Of a stretch of DNA of 57,678 nt, positions 29,596-39,067 are shown one piece after another. The notes beneath the pieces were generated by a model. That model was not told where the DNA came from. It saw only the letters and a list, made by a program, of their open reading frames with translations, and did no database searches. This DNA comes from Burkholderiales bacterium (GTDB lineage: Bacteria > Pseudomonadota > Gammaproteobacteria > Burkholderiales > Burkholderiaceae_E): NCBI GenBank assembly GCA_026399835.1, contig JAPLQE010000082.1:1-57678 (forward strand), given 5' to 3'. Positions within the stretch are counted from its first letter, which is position 1. Every line of letters begins with the position of its first letter. A program made the position numbers and the translations under genes.

Positions 29596-30423
29596 TCAGC
29601 GAGACCCGGGGTCGGGCAGCGAGCCCAGCTTCGCGGCGAAGCGGCGCATGCCGCCGAGCCAGCGGTCGTAGTCCTCGCCCTTGCGCCTGAAGTAGGTCTC
29701 GACCTGCGGATGCGGCAGGATCAGGAAGGTCTCGGCGGCCATGCCGTCCACCACGCAGTCGGCGAGCACCGAGGTGGGGATCACGCCGTCGTTCGCGGCG
29801 GCCGCCGCACCCGCGCGCGCCTGGATCATCGGCGTGTCCACGGCCTGCGGGCAGAGCACCGAGACGCGCACGCCGGCGGCGCCGTGCTGGATCGACAGCC
29901 ACTCGCCGAAGGCCACGGCCGCGTGCTTCGTGACCGCGTAGGTCGCAGAGGGCAGCGAGGTCAGCAGGCCGGCGGCCGATGCGGTGTTCAGCAGGTAGCC
30001 TTCGCCGCGCGCGCGCATGCCTGGCACGACCGCCCGCGCCGCGTAGACGTGGGCCATCACGTGCACCTGCCAGGACAGCGTCCAGTCGGCGTCGGGCGTG
30101 AACTCGCTGCCGTCGCGGATCAGGCCGGCGTTGGAGCAGAACACGTCGACGTGGCCGAAGCGGGCGTCGGCCGCGGCGACCAGGGCCTGCACCTCGGCCT
30201 CGACGCCGACGTCGCCCGCCACGGCGAGCGCGGGCACACCGGGGCGCCCGGCGCCGTCCCCGGCCATCAGGTCGGCGGCGAGCGCCTCGAGGGCCGCGTG
30301 CTGCGCGGGCAGGTCGGCCAGCACCAGCCCGCGCGGCCGCTCGCGGGCGAAGCGAAGCGCGAGCGCACGGCCGATGCCGCTGGCCGCGCCGGTGATGACG
30401 ATCGTGCGATCGGTGAGTCTCAT
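29596..30423 (-). CDS. SDR family oxidoreductase
   Basis: 275 residues. TGAASGIG at residues 11-18, SNAG near 95, Ser in NTASAAG and YAVTKHA with catalytic Tyr and Lys show a classical SDR. SVLCPQAVDTPM follows the active site. The longer C-terminus (FLILPHPQVETYFRRKGEDY) is common in uncharacterised SDRs of Burkholderiales. Substrate unknown. It is convergent with tatC and separated by 82 bases from the cytochrome gene on the same strand. Confidence 0.85.
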   Translation of the reverse strand: MRLTDRTIVITGAASGIGRALALRFARERPRGLVLADLPAQHAALEALAADLMAGDGAGRPGVPALAVAGDVGVEAEVQALVAAADARFGHVDVFCSNAGLIRDGSEFTPDADWTLSWQVHVMAHVYAARAVVPGMRARGEGYLLNTASAAGLLTSLPSATYAVTKHAAVAFGEWLSIQHGAAGVRVSVLCPQAVDTPMIQARAGAAAAANDGVIPTSVLADCVVDGMAAETFLILPHPQVETYFRRKGEDYDRWLGGMRRFAAKLGSLPDPGSR

Positions 30424-30505
30424 GGTCGGGTTGCCTCCTCGACGGGAAGGTACCCCGAGGGCGGTGCGGGGGGCCCGCCGGCGTTCCGCGGTCCGCCTGC
30501 GCGGC

Positions 30506-31039
30506 TCACGGACGCTGCAGCGACTGCAGGTACTCGGCGAGCGCGAGCGTGCGCCCGCGCACGCTCCATTCCGCGGGAAACGGCGTGCCGCGGGTCTGCG
30601 CCTCGGACTGCTCGCGGTAGACGCGGCCCCAGATCGGCATCTCGCGCGTGCCGTGCACGCCCGGCTCGGTCATGCCGCGGCCGTCGATCAGGTCGGCGAT
30701 CTCGGAGCGCGGGAAGCTGCCGCCCCGGCGGCGCGCGATCGTCGTGAGGTCGGCCGGCTCGCGGGCGAGGAAGGGGCGCATCGGTCCGTCGCCGCGGGCG
30801 CCCATGCCATGGCAGGTGGCGCAGTTCGATTCGAACTCGAGCCGGCCGCGTTCGAGCATCGTCGGGGGGGCGGTGGGCGCCGCGGCCGGTGTCGGCTGCG
30901 CGAGCGCGGGCAGTGCGGGCAGTGCGGACAGGGCGGCCACCGCAGCCACGGCGGCGAGGGCGGCCTTGGCGGCCTTGGCCGCCGTGGCCGCCGAGGTGGC
31001 GAGGACGGAAACGGACGGGGAGCGATGGCGGCTGGACAT
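30506..31039 (-). CDS. Periplasmic c-type cytochrome, single haem
   Basis: 177 residues from the ATG at 31039. A long Ala-rich signal peptide ending LPALAQP precedes a class I cytochrome c domain: haem site CATCHG at about residues 70-75, and MPIWG as the likely methionine ligand region near 130. It would carry electrons in the periplasm; its partner is not evident from neighbours. The frame is open to 31120, but the hydrophobic signal fits only the downstream start. Confidence 0.85.
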   Translation of the reverse strand: MSSRHRSPSVSVLATSAATAAKAAKAALAAVAAVAALSALPALPALAQPTPAAAPTAPPTMLERGRLEFESNCATCHGMGARGDGPMRPFLAREPADLTTIARRRGGSFPRSEIADLIDGRGMTEPGVHGTREMPIWGRVYREQSEAQTRGTPFPAEWSVRGRTLALAEYLQSLQRP

Positions 31040-31285
31040 GGTTCGACCTCGGACGCCCGGCGATGGGGCGCGTGCGATCAGTCTGCGACCGCCGACGCGG
31101 CGCCGATTGACCCAGGTCAAGGGCGGGTCACGCGGCGGCGCTGCGACGCGCCTCGGGCGGTCGCGGTACCTTGCTGCACCCGGGGTTTGTCCCTATGTTC
31201 CCTGTAGGACTTCCCGGCGTGCGCCTGCGAGCCGTGCGAACCTCGGCGCCACACGGCGTTCGAACGCCTCGCCATCGAGGGCCCT

Positions 31286-32479
31286 GTGACACCTCCCCCG
31301 CTTCACCGCTCCCGCTCCCGATCCCGACCGGTCCCGGTCGCAGTCCCCGGCGCCGATGCGTCGGCCGGGCTCGACGTGCTCGCGCCGGTGTTCGACACGC
31401 TGCCCAGCCTGATCGCGGTGCTCGACGCACAGGGCCGGATCGTCGCCGTCAACGCTGCCTGGCGGCGCTTCGGCACCGACAGCGGCGCCGGCGACCCGGT
31501 GGTCGGGCTCGGCACGAACTACCTGAGCGTCTGCGCGCGGGCGCGTGATGCCTGCGCCGAGGCCGGCGAGGTCGAGGACGGGCTGCGCCGCGTGCTGTCC
31601 GGCGAGACCGATGGCTTCGACCTGGAGTACCCCTGCGAGACGCCGGAGCGCCCGATGTGGTTCCAGCTGCAGGCCAGCCGCTGGGAGGGCGGCGGGCCGG
31701 TGCGCGTCGTCGTCTCGCACACCGACGTCACCGCCCGGGCGCTCGCCGAGCGCGCGCTGCGCGACGCGGATCGGCGCAAGGACGAGTTCCTGGTGATGCT
31801 CGCGCACGAGCTGCGCAGCCCGCTGGCGCCGCTGCTGAACGCGGCCCGGTTGGTCGAGCGCACCGAGACGCTGAGCGGGCGCGGCCGCGAGGCGATCGCG
31901 ATGGTGGCGCGGCAGGCCCGGCAGCTGTCGCGCCTGGTCGACGACCTGCTCGACGTCAGCCGCATCACGCGCGGCAAGATCGCGCTGCAGCGCAGGCCGG
32001 TGGACGTCGGCGCGGCCGTGCGCGGCGCGATCGAGGCGGCCGCAGCCGAAGTGCAGGCGCGCGGTCACCGCGTCGAGCTCGATCTCCCGGAGTCGGCGAT
32101 TCGCGTCGACGCCGACCCGGTCAGGCTCGCGCAGATGCTCGGCAACCTGCTCCAGAACGCCTGCAAGTACACCCCCGACGGCGGGCGCATCGGCGTTTCA
32201 GTCACCGCGGACGCCGAGACGGTCGAGATCGCGATCGCGGACGACGGGATCGGCATCGATCCTGCGAAGATCCCCCAGCTCTTCGAGCTGTTCCACCAGG
32301 CCGACGGCACGCTGGACCGCGCCTCGGGCGGGCTCGGCATCGGCCTGACCGTGGTGCGCCGGCTCGTCGAGCTGCACGGCGGGCGGGTGCATGCGACGAG
32401 CCCCGGTGCCGGGCAGGGCGCGACCTTCACGCTCGCCCTGCCGCGCCTGTGCGCGCTCGCGCCCGCCGCCGGCAGCTGA
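31286..32479 (+). CDS. PAS-domain sensor histidine kinase (orphan)
   Basis: 397 residues. A PAS domain (about 30-150) starts VFDTLPSLIAVLDAQGRIV. The dimerisation/phosphoacceptor H-box LAHELRSPLAPLLNAARL follows near residue 172, then a HATPase domain with N-box NLLQNACKYTP near 287 and the G-boxes ADDGIGID and GGLGIGLTVVRRL. There is no membrane segment and no receiver domain, and no response regulator lies nearby, so it is a cytoplasmic orphan kinase with an unknown signal. GTG start at 31286. Confidence 0.88.
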   Translation: MTPPPLHRSRSRSRPVPVAVPGADASAGLDVLAPVFDTLPSLIAVLDAQGRIVAVNAAWRRFGTDSGAGDPVVGLGTNYLSVCARARDACAEAGEVEDGLRRVLSGETDGFDLEYPCETPERPMWFQLQASRWEGGGPVRVVVSHTDVTARALAERALRDADRRKDEFLVMLAHELRSPLAPLLNAARLVERTETLSGRGREAIAMVARQARQLSRLVDDLLDVSRITRGKIALQRRPVDVGAAVRGAIEAAAAEVQARGHRVELDLPESAIRVDADPVRLAQMLGNLLQNACKYTPDGGRIGVSVTADAETVEIAIADDGIGIDPAKIPQLFELFHQADGTLDRASGGLGIGLTVVRRLVELHGGRVHATSPGAGQGATFTLALPRLCALAPAAGS

Positions 32480-32501
32480 CCCTTCGGCAGCGGAATCCCG
32501 C

Positions 32502-32511
32502 GGGGGGGGGG
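32502..32511. repeat. Poly-G tract (10 G) upstream of the indolepyruvate oxidoreductase gene
   Basis: Ten consecutive G in the 106-base gap between the histidine kinase stop and the next ATG. Such homopolymers slip during replication and, in leader or promoter regions, can vary expression. They are also prone to sequencing error. It is outside any coding frame. Confidence 0.6.
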
Positions 32512-32585
32512 CGCCCGCCGGGCGAGTACCATCCGATGCACAGACGACCGGGCCAAGCGGGGACCGGTCCAGGAGACTCCGTCAG

Positions 32586-35500
32586 ATGAACGCGCCGACA
32601 GAAGGCATGCGGCTGGTCACCAGCCTCAAGGAACGCTATACCGCCGAGGCGGGCTGGGTCTACATGACCGGCACCCAGGCGCTGGTCCGGCTGCCGATCC
32701 AGCAGCGCCTGCGCGATGCCGCAGCGGGGCTGAGCACCGGCGGCTACGTGTCCGGCTACCGCGGCTCGCCGCTCGGCCGCTACGACATGGAGCTCTCGGC
32801 CGCGCAGGACGTGCTCGACCGCCACAACGTGGTCTTCCGGGCCGGTGTCAACGAGGACCTCGCGGCCACCGCACTGTGGGGCGCGCAGTACGTGGGCGTG
32901 TTCCCCGGTGCCAAGGTCGATGGCGTCTTCGGCATCTGGTACGGCAAGGGGCCGGGCGTGGACCGCTCGGGCGACCCGTTCCGTCATGCCAACCTCGCCG
33001 GCACCTCGCCGCTCGGCGGCGTGCTCGCGCTGGCCGGCGACGACCATGGTGCCAAGTCGTCCACCGTCGCCAACTACTCGGACCTGAACTTCGTCGCCGC
33101 GACCATCCCGCTGCTGTATCCGAGCAACGCGCAGGAACTGCTCGACCTGGGCCTGCACGGCATCGCGATGAGCCGGTACTCCGGCTGCTGGACCGGCATG
33201 AAGGTCGTCACCGACGTGGTCGAGGGCGGCGGCTCGGTCTACGTCGCGCCCGACTCGCCGGTGATCGTCGTGCCGCCCGAAGGCACGCTGCCCGCGGGCG
33301 GCGTGCACACCCGCGGCTTCGACGCGGCGGTGCCGCAGGAGGAGCGGCTGCACCACCACAAGATCTATCGTGTGCTGGCCTACGCGCGCGCCAACGCGCT
33401 CAACCGCATCGGCGGCGCGACCGGCGAGGCCCGCATCGGCGTGGTCGCCGCCGGCAAGGCCTGGCAGGACCTGCAGCAGGCGATGGTCGCGCTCGGCCTG
33501 GACGAGGCCGGCCTGGCCGCGATCGGCGTGCGCACGCTGAAGGTCGGCCTGGTGTGGCCGCTCGACCCGACCATCGTGCGCGAGTTCGCGCAGGGGCTGT
33601 CGACGGTGCTGGTGATCGAGGAGAAGCGCCCGCTGCTCGAGGACCAGATGCGCAACGCGCTCTACGGCCTCGCCGGGGCGCCCGCGATCCGCGGCAAGTT
33701 CGCCACCGGCGCGATGTTCGCCGAGGACCGGGGCGCCGCGATCTTCCCGAACGCGGGCGAGATCTCGCCGGCCATGGTCGCGGGGGCGATCGTCGATGCG
33801 CTGCGCGCGATCGATCCCGGCTGCACGCTGTCGCTGCCCGCCGACATCGCGGGTCCGACGTCGGACGGTCCGTCGCCGGTGCGCGCACCGAGCTTCTGCT
33901 CGGGCTGCCCGCACGGGCGCTCCACCAAGCTGCCCGACGGCAGTCGTGCGCTCGCCGGAATCGGCTGCCACACGATGGCGATGTTCCTCGACCCGACCAA
34001 GACGACCACCGTGTCGCACATGGGCGGCGAGGGCGCGATGTGGCTCGGCCAGCAGCCGTTCACCACCGAGAAGCACGTGTTCGCCAACATGGGCGACGGC
34101 ACGTATTTCCACTCCGGCTTCCTGGCGCTGCGCCAGGCGGTGGCCGCGCACGTGCCGATCACCTACAAGATCCTGCACAACGGCTTCGTGTCGATGACCG
34201 GAGGCCAGAAGATCGATGGCGAGCTGACCATCGCCGGCACCATCGGCGAGCTCTCGGCCGAGGGCGTCAGGAAGATCGCGCTGGTGAGCGACGACCCGGC
34301 GAAGTGGCAGGGCGTGACGCTGCCCACCGGCGTGACCGTGCACCACCGCTCCGAGCTCGACGCCGTGCAGCGCGACTTCCGCGAGTACGGCGACGTCTCG
34401 GTGATCGTCTACGACCAGCCGTGCGCCACCGAGCGCCGGCGGCTGCGCAAGCGCGGCAAGTGGAACGACCCGGACAAGCGCGCGTTCATCAACAGCGCGG
34501 TCTGCGAGGGCTGCGGCGACTGCGGCAAGGTCACGAACTGCATGTCGATCGAGCCGCTCGAGACCGAGCTCGGTCGCAAGCGGCGCATCAACCAGTCGAC
34601 CTGCAACAAGGACTTTTCCTGTCAGGAGGGGTTCTGCCCGAGCTTCGTGACCGTCGAGGGCGGGCGCGTACGCAAGGCCGGCGCCTCCGGCGCCTCCGGC
34701 GCCGCCGGGGCCGACCCGCTGGCCGCGACGGCCGCGGCCGGCGACGCGGCGTTCCCGTCGCTGCCCGAACCCGCCATCGCACGGCCCGAGCGCTCGTACG
34801 CGATCATCATCGCGGGCATCGGCGGCACCGGCGTCGTGACCATCGGACAGACGCTCGCGGTGGCCGCCCACCTCGAGGGGCTGTTCAGCTCCAACCTCGA
34901 CGTCACCGGCCTCGCGCAGAAGTACGGCGCGGTGCTGTCGCACGTGAAGGTCGCCCCCGAGCCGGCGATGCTGCATGCCACGCGCGTGGCCACCGGCGAG
35001 GCCGACGCGCTGATCGGCTGCGACCTGATCGTGTCGGCCGGCGACGAGACCTTCTCGAAGCTGCGGGCCGGCAGCGGCGGCGTGGTCTGCACCGACATGG
35101 TCCCGACCTCGGAGTTCTCGCGCAATCCCGACTGGAACCCGGACGCCGACCGCCTGGCCGCCAAGCTCGCCGGCGTGTTCGGCGAGCGCGGACTCGCGAT
35201 GGAGGCGCTGCGCCTGTCGACCGCGCTGATGGGCGATGCGATCACCGCGAACATGTTCCTGCTCGGTGCCGCGTGGCAGCGCGGCCTGGTGCCGCTGACC
35301 TTCGAGGCGATCGATCGCGCGATCGAGCTCAACGGCGTCGCGATCGCGAGCAACCGCCGCGCCTTCCTGTGGGGCCGGCGCGCCGCGCACGACCTGAACG
35401 CGGTCGAGAAGATCGCGACCGGCTCAGGGCCGGCGAGCGCGCAGGTGGTCCGCTTCGACCCGAAGAAGCCGGCGACCCTCGCCGAGCTGATGGCGGTCCG

Positions 35501-36149
35501 CATCGGCTACCTGACCGACTACCAGGACGCGGCCTACGCGAACCGCTTCGCCGCGATGGTCGAGCGCGTGAAGCAGGCCGAGGCCGCGCTCGGCCGCGGC
35601 GACGCGCTCGCGCGCGCGGTCGCGAAGTACCTCTTCAAGCTGATGGCCCACAAGGACGAGTGGGAGGTCGCACGCCTCTATGCGCGGCCCGAGTTCCGCA
35701 AGGAGCTGGAGGCCGCGTTCGAGGGCGACTTCAAGCTGAAGTTCCACGTCGCCGGCGGGCCGTTCGGCCGGCGCGATCCGGTCTCGGGCAAGCTGGTCAA
35801 GCGCGAGGTCGGCCCGTGGCTGATGACCGCGTTCCGGCTGATGGCGCCGCTGCGAGGGTTGCGGGGCGGCGCGCTCGACGTGTTCCGCAACTCGTCCGAG
35901 CGGCTGCTGGCGCGCGACCTGCTGGCGACCTACGAGGCCGATCTCGAGCGCGTGCTCGCCGGCCTCTCGGCGGCCAATCATGCGGTCGCGGTGAAGCTGG
36001 CGTCGCTGCCCGAGAAGGTCCGCGGCTACGGCCATGTGCGCGAGCAGCACGCCGAGGCGATGAAGACCGAGCGCGAGGCGCTGCTGGCCCAGTGGCAGCA
36101 GGGCGGCGAGGTGGTGGTCGAGGTGAAGCGCCGGATGCAGGCGGCCTGA
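32586..36149 (+). CDS. Indolepyruvate ferredoxin oxidoreductase, fused alpha-beta type
   Basis: 1187 residues. The N-terminal thiamine-pyrophosphate enzyme parts include GYRGSPLGRYDMEL near residue 56 and the TPP-binding segment GDGTYFHSG near 503. A cysteine cluster CEGCGDCGKVTNC near 640 with further cysteines should bind iron-sulfur clusters. The gamma domain begins IAGIGGTGVVTIGQ near 742. The protein should oxidatively decarboxylate aryl- or branched-chain 2-oxo acids to acyl-CoA, with ferredoxin as acceptor, in amino acid catabolism. The ATG at 32586 follows an AGGAG-like site. Confidence 0.92.
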   Translation: MNAPTEGMRLVTSLKERYTAEAGWVYMTGTQALVRLPIQQRLRDAAAGLSTGGYVSGYRGSPLGRYDMELSAAQDVLDRHNVVFRAGVNEDLAATALWGAQYVGVFPGAKVDGVFGIWYGKGPGVDRSGDPFRHANLAGTSPLGGVLALAGDDHGAKSSTVANYSDLNFVAATIPLLYPSNAQELLDLGLHGIAMSRYSGCWTGMKVVTDVVEGGGSVYVAPDSPVIVVPPEGTLPAGGVHTRGFDAAVPQEERLHHHKIYRVLAYARANALNRIGGATGEARIGVVAAGKAWQDLQQAMVALGLDEAGLAAIGVRTLKVGLVWPLDPTIVREFAQGLSTVLVIEEKRPLLEDQMRNALYGLAGAPAIRGKFATGAMFAEDRGAAIFPNAGEISPAMVAGAIVDALRAIDPGCTLSLPADIAGPTSDGPSPVRAPSFCSGCPHGRSTKLPDGSRALAGIGCHTMAMFLDPTKTTTVSHMGGEGAMWLGQQPFTTEKHVFANMGDGTYFHSGFLALRQAVAAHVPITYKILHNGFVSMTGGQKIDGELTIAGTIGELSAEGVRKIALVSDDPAKWQGVTLPTGVTVHHRSELDAVQRDFREYGDVSVIVYDQPCATERRRLRKRGKWNDPDKRAFINSAVCEGCGDCGKVTNCMSIEPLETELGRKRRINQSTCNKDFSCQEGFCPSFVTVEGGRVRKAGASGASGAAGADPLAATAAAGDAAFPSLPEPAIARPERSYAIIIAGIGGTGVVTIGQTLAVAAHLEGLFSSNLDVTGLAQKYGAVLSHVKVAPEPAMLHATRVATGEADALIGCDLIVSAGDETFSKLRAGSGGVVCTDMVPTSEFSRNPDWNPDADRLAAKLAGVFGERGLAMEALRLSTALMGDAITANMFLLGAAWQRGLVPLTFEAIDRAIELNGVAIASNRRAFLWGRRAAHDLNAVEKIATGSGPASAQVVRFDPKKPATLAELMAVRIGYLTDYQDAAYANRFAAMVERVKQAEAALGRGDALARAVAKYLFKLMAHKDEWEVARLYARPEFRKELEAAFEGDFKLKFHVAGGPFGRRDPVSGKLVKREVGPWLMTAFRLMAPLRGLRGGALDVFRNSSERLLARDLLATYEADLERVLAGLSAANHAVAVKLASLPEKVRGYGHVREQHAEAMKTEREALLAQWQQGGEVVVEVKRRMQAA

Positions 36150-36177
36150 CGCCGCGGCCCTGAGCCGAGGCTTACTC

Positions 36178-36369
36178 TTGGCCGAACAGGCCGCCTTGAT
36201 GTGCGAGTCTCTTTCGTGGGCGGCTCGGGGTGGCGGCGAGTGCGCCAGCGGTGAGCAATTGCTAATCGGCGGTGACAAGACGCGCGACGATCGATGGTAC
36301 GAGGCATACGTACCGATCGCCGATGGGCTTTATGACGAGCACCTCAAGGTGTTACGCAAGCAGGGTTGA
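36178..36369 (+). pseudogene. RelE/Gp49-like toxin, C-terminal remnant
   Basis: The last ~37 codons read LLIGGDKTRDDRWYEAYVPI and then LYDEHLKVLRKQG. This matches the C-terminus of Gp49-like (DUF891) RelE/ParE-superfamily toxins, which end in a GGDK...WY...ADxLYDEHL pattern (recalled family resemblance). The residues before it do not fit the family's beta-sheet core, and the N-terminal half is absent, so it is a broken gene. No antitoxin gene follows; the sequence runs straight into a transposase remnant on the other strand. Confidence 0.45.
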
Positions 36370-36384
36370 TCCACTGCGGTCTGG

Positions 36385-36735
36385 TTAACCATCGAAGAGA
36401 TTAAACTGGTTGGCGATATCTGGCAGATCAATCTGGGAGGCATCGGCTTGCAATGCGCGTGCAACCTCGCTTTTCTCGAAGGCCGCGACCGACAAGCTCT
36501 GTAGCCGGGTCTAGAGCGATGCATCGAGTTCAAGCGCCTTCCTGGCGATGTCGATGAGAACGTAGGTGACCACGGCGCAGCACACCTGGGTCTTCACGGC
36601 GAAGTCCACACAGTCGCGATCCATCACGTAGAACGTGCCGGCCTCGAAGGCCGGCAGATCTGGCACGTTCACGTCGTGCAGCTTGCCGTCGTTGTGCGGA
36701 TGAAGGCCGGGATGGCGTTGGCCAACAGACTGGCT
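36385..36735 (-). pseudogene. IS4-family transposase remnant
   Basis: On the minus strand the sequence from ~36690 down reads DGKLHDVNVPDL and AGTFYVMDRD, the region around a catalytic Asp of IS4-family (DUF4372-containing) transposases. It then jumps directly to AVKTQVCCAVVTYVLI and ARKALELDASL, their C-terminal helix region, so the intervening ~150 residues (with the other catalytic residues) are deleted. A TAG at 36511-36513 interrupts the frame in place of an expected tyrosine; LQSLSVAAFEK through NQFNLFDG follows to the TAA at 36385. A further frameshift near 36695 separates NAIPAFIR. Inactive. Confidence 0.75.
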
Positions 36736-36783
36736 TCAATGTCCCGCAAGCTCCCCGAAAAGTACAGAATACGGAACGACTGA

Positions 36784-38979
36784 ATGAACACCGAAACCCA
36801 CCGCCAGCTTGCCAATGACATCTGGAGCATCTGCAACCTGCTACGCGGGCCGTACAAGCGCAATGAGTACCGCAAGGTCATCCTGCCGCTGACGGTGCTG
36901 CGCAGGTTCGATTACTTGTTAGCGCCCACCAAGGCCAAGGCGCTGGAGACCTTTAACCAGTACAAGGGTAAGCCCGAAAGCATCATCCGCAGCGTGATGC
37001 AGGCGGCCACCGGCTACCCGTTCTACAACCTGTCCAAGCTGGAACTGCGTCCGTCTCAGAAAGGCATCAACTCGCTGCTGGACGACCCCAGCAACCTCGC
37101 CCCCAACCTCAACAGCTACATCAACGGTTTCTCGCCCAACGTGCGGGCCATCATGGAGCGCTTTGCCTTCGATCAGCAGATCGCCAAGATGGCCGAGAAG
37201 AACCTGCTGTTCAAGGTCGTCCAGAAGTTTGCCTCCTTCGATCTGAGCTTCTCGCACCTCAAGCCCGACCAGGCTGCGATGCAAATGGGCTACGTGTTCG
37301 AGGAACTGATCCGGATCGGCGCCGAGCAGTCGAACGAAGAGGCTGGCGAGCATTTCACCCCGCGCGAGGTAATCAAGCTGATGGTGAACCTGCTGCTGTC
37401 GCCCGAACAGGATCTGCGCCGCAGCCACGTCGTCAAGACCATCTACGACCCGGCCTGTGGTACCGGCGGCATGCTGTCGGTGGCTGAGAAGTACATCCGC
37501 GACTTGAACAACGAAGCCAACCCCCTGCTGTACGGGCAGGACTGGAACGACGAGGCCTGGGCAGTCTGCCGCTCGGACATGCTCATCAAGGGCGAGGACG
37601 CAGACAACATAGCGCTGGGCGACACCTTCACCAAGGATGCTCACGCTCGCGACGAACAAGACCAGAAGCGCCGCTTCGACTACATGCTGGCCAACCCCCC
37701 ATTCGGTGTGGAGTGGAAGCAGCAGCAGCGCTACATCGAGCTCGAACGCGGCACCCAGGGCTACAACGGTCGATTCGGCGCTGGCACGCCGCGCATCAAC
37801 GATGGGGCCTTGCTGTTCCTGCAGCACATGCTTGACAAGATGCGTTCGGCCTCAGACGGCGGGAGCCGCATCGGCATCGTCTTCAATGGCTCGCCGCTGT
37901 TCACCGGGGATGCTGGCGGCGGCGAATCGGAGATCCGCCGCTGGATCATCGAGAACGATTGGCTCGAGGCCATCGTCGCGCTCCCCGAGCAACTTTTCTA
38001 CAACACCGGCATCAGCACCTACATCTGGGTGCTGACCAACCGCAAGGAGCCGCATCGCAAAGGCAAGGTGCAACTCATCGACGCCCGTAATCACTGGGTG
38101 CCGATGGAAAAGAGCCTGGGCAACAAGCGCCGCCGCATCGGCGATCCGTCCGACAGGCCCAAAGACCCGGACCATATCGGCGACATCACTGGCCTGCACG
38201 GCCAGCAGGCCGATGGCGCTACGCGGTGGGTGCTGTTCGACAAGGATGGCAAGGTGGCTGACCTGCGCACCACGGCCCCCGCCTCACCCGCGTCAGAGGG
38301 CCAGACTTGGAAGGAACTGATTGTCAGCAAGGAGTTCGACAACGAAGACTTCGGCTACCACAAGATCACCGTCGAGCGCCCTCTTCGCCTGAGCTTCCAC
38401 GCCAAGGCGGAGCGGCTCGCTCGCCTGGAGGACGAGACCGCGTTCAAGAACTTGGCCACCAGCGCGAAAAAGGACGAAGCCGCTCGATTGAAGGACATCG
38501 AGGCCGGCGAGGCTCGACAACAGCAGATCCGCGATCTGCTGGCTCAGTTCGGCGAGCGGCACCCCGATCAGATCAACGACCGCAAGTTCTTCCTGGAGCG
38601 ACTCAAGCCCATCGACCGAGAGCTGGGAGTCCGTCTCGCTGCGCCGGAACTGAAGGCCGTGGTCAATGCCCTTGGCGAACGTGACGAGAACGCCGAGATC
38701 TGCCGCAGCCGCGACGGCGAGGCCGAGCCCGACACCGATCTGCGTGACACCGAGAATGTGCCGCTCAAGGAGAGCATCCAGGCGTACTTCGAGCGCGAGG
38801 TGCTGCCGCACGTGCCCGATGCCTGGATCGACCACAGCAAGACCAGAGTGGGCTACGAGATCCCGCTCAACCGCCACTTCTACCGCTACGAACCGCCGCG
38901 CGAGCTGGCGGTGATCGAGGGCGAGATCAAGGCGCTCGAGGCCGTCATCGTGCGCCTGCTGGGCGAGGTGACGGCATGA
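36784..38979 (+). CDS. hsdM: Type I restriction-modification DNA methyltransferase subunit HsdM
   Basis: 731 residues. An N-terminal helical HsdM domain (residues ~1-140) precedes the N6-adenine methyltransferase core: SAM-binding DPACGTGGML near 222 and catalytic NPPFG near 303. The C-terminus is longer than in EcoKI-type HsdM and includes a charged, possibly coiled-coil stretch (~540-640). It methylates the host recognition site together with HsdS. It is separated from hsdS by the abi gene and two unknown genes, an unusual spread. Confidence 0.93.
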   Translation: MNTETHRQLANDIWSICNLLRGPYKRNEYRKVILPLTVLRRFDYLLAPTKAKALETFNQYKGKPESIIRSVMQAATGYPFYNLSKLELRPSQKGINSLLDDPSNLAPNLNSYINGFSPNVRAIMERFAFDQQIAKMAEKNLLFKVVQKFASFDLSFSHLKPDQAAMQMGYVFEELIRIGAEQSNEEAGEHFTPREVIKLMVNLLLSPEQDLRRSHVVKTIYDPACGTGGMLSVAEKYIRDLNNEANPLLYGQDWNDEAWAVCRSDMLIKGEDADNIALGDTFTKDAHARDEQDQKRRFDYMLANPPFGVEWKQQQRYIELERGTQGYNGRFGAGTPRINDGALLFLQHMLDKMRSASDGGSRIGIVFNGSPLFTGDAGGGESEIRRWIIENDWLEAIVALPEQLFYNTGISTYIWVLTNRKEPHRKGKVQLIDARNHWVPMEKSLGNKRRRIGDPSDRPKDPDHIGDITGLHGQQADGATRWVLFDKDGKVADLRTTAPASPASEGQTWKELIVSKEFDNEDFGYHKITVERPLRLSFHAKAERLARLEDETAFKNLATSAKKDEAARLKDIEAGEARQQQIRDLLAQFGERHPDQINDRKFFLERLKPIDRELGVRLAAPELKAVVNALGERDENAEICRSRDGEAEPDTDLRDTENVPLKESIQAYFEREVLPHVPDAWIDHSKTRVGYEIPLNRHFYRYEPPRELAVIEGEIKALEAVIVRLLGEVTA

Positions 38980-39031
38980 ACTCGTGCACGCACAGCATCA
39001 ACGGGGCTGGCACGGGCGCCGGGCTCGGCGC

Positions 39032-39061
39032 TTGGCACCGAACTGGCTTTGTGCGTATACT
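39032..39061 (+). promoter_or_regulatory. Strong sigma-70-type promoter for the structured RNA
   Basis: -35 TTGGCA (39032-39037) and -10 TATACT (39056-39061) with an 18-base spacer. Both boxes differ from consensus by one base each, which stands out in this GC-rich genome. Transcription would start at about 39067-39070, at the 5' edge of the RNA candidate. Confidence 0.7.
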
Positions 39062-39067
39062 TCGCCA

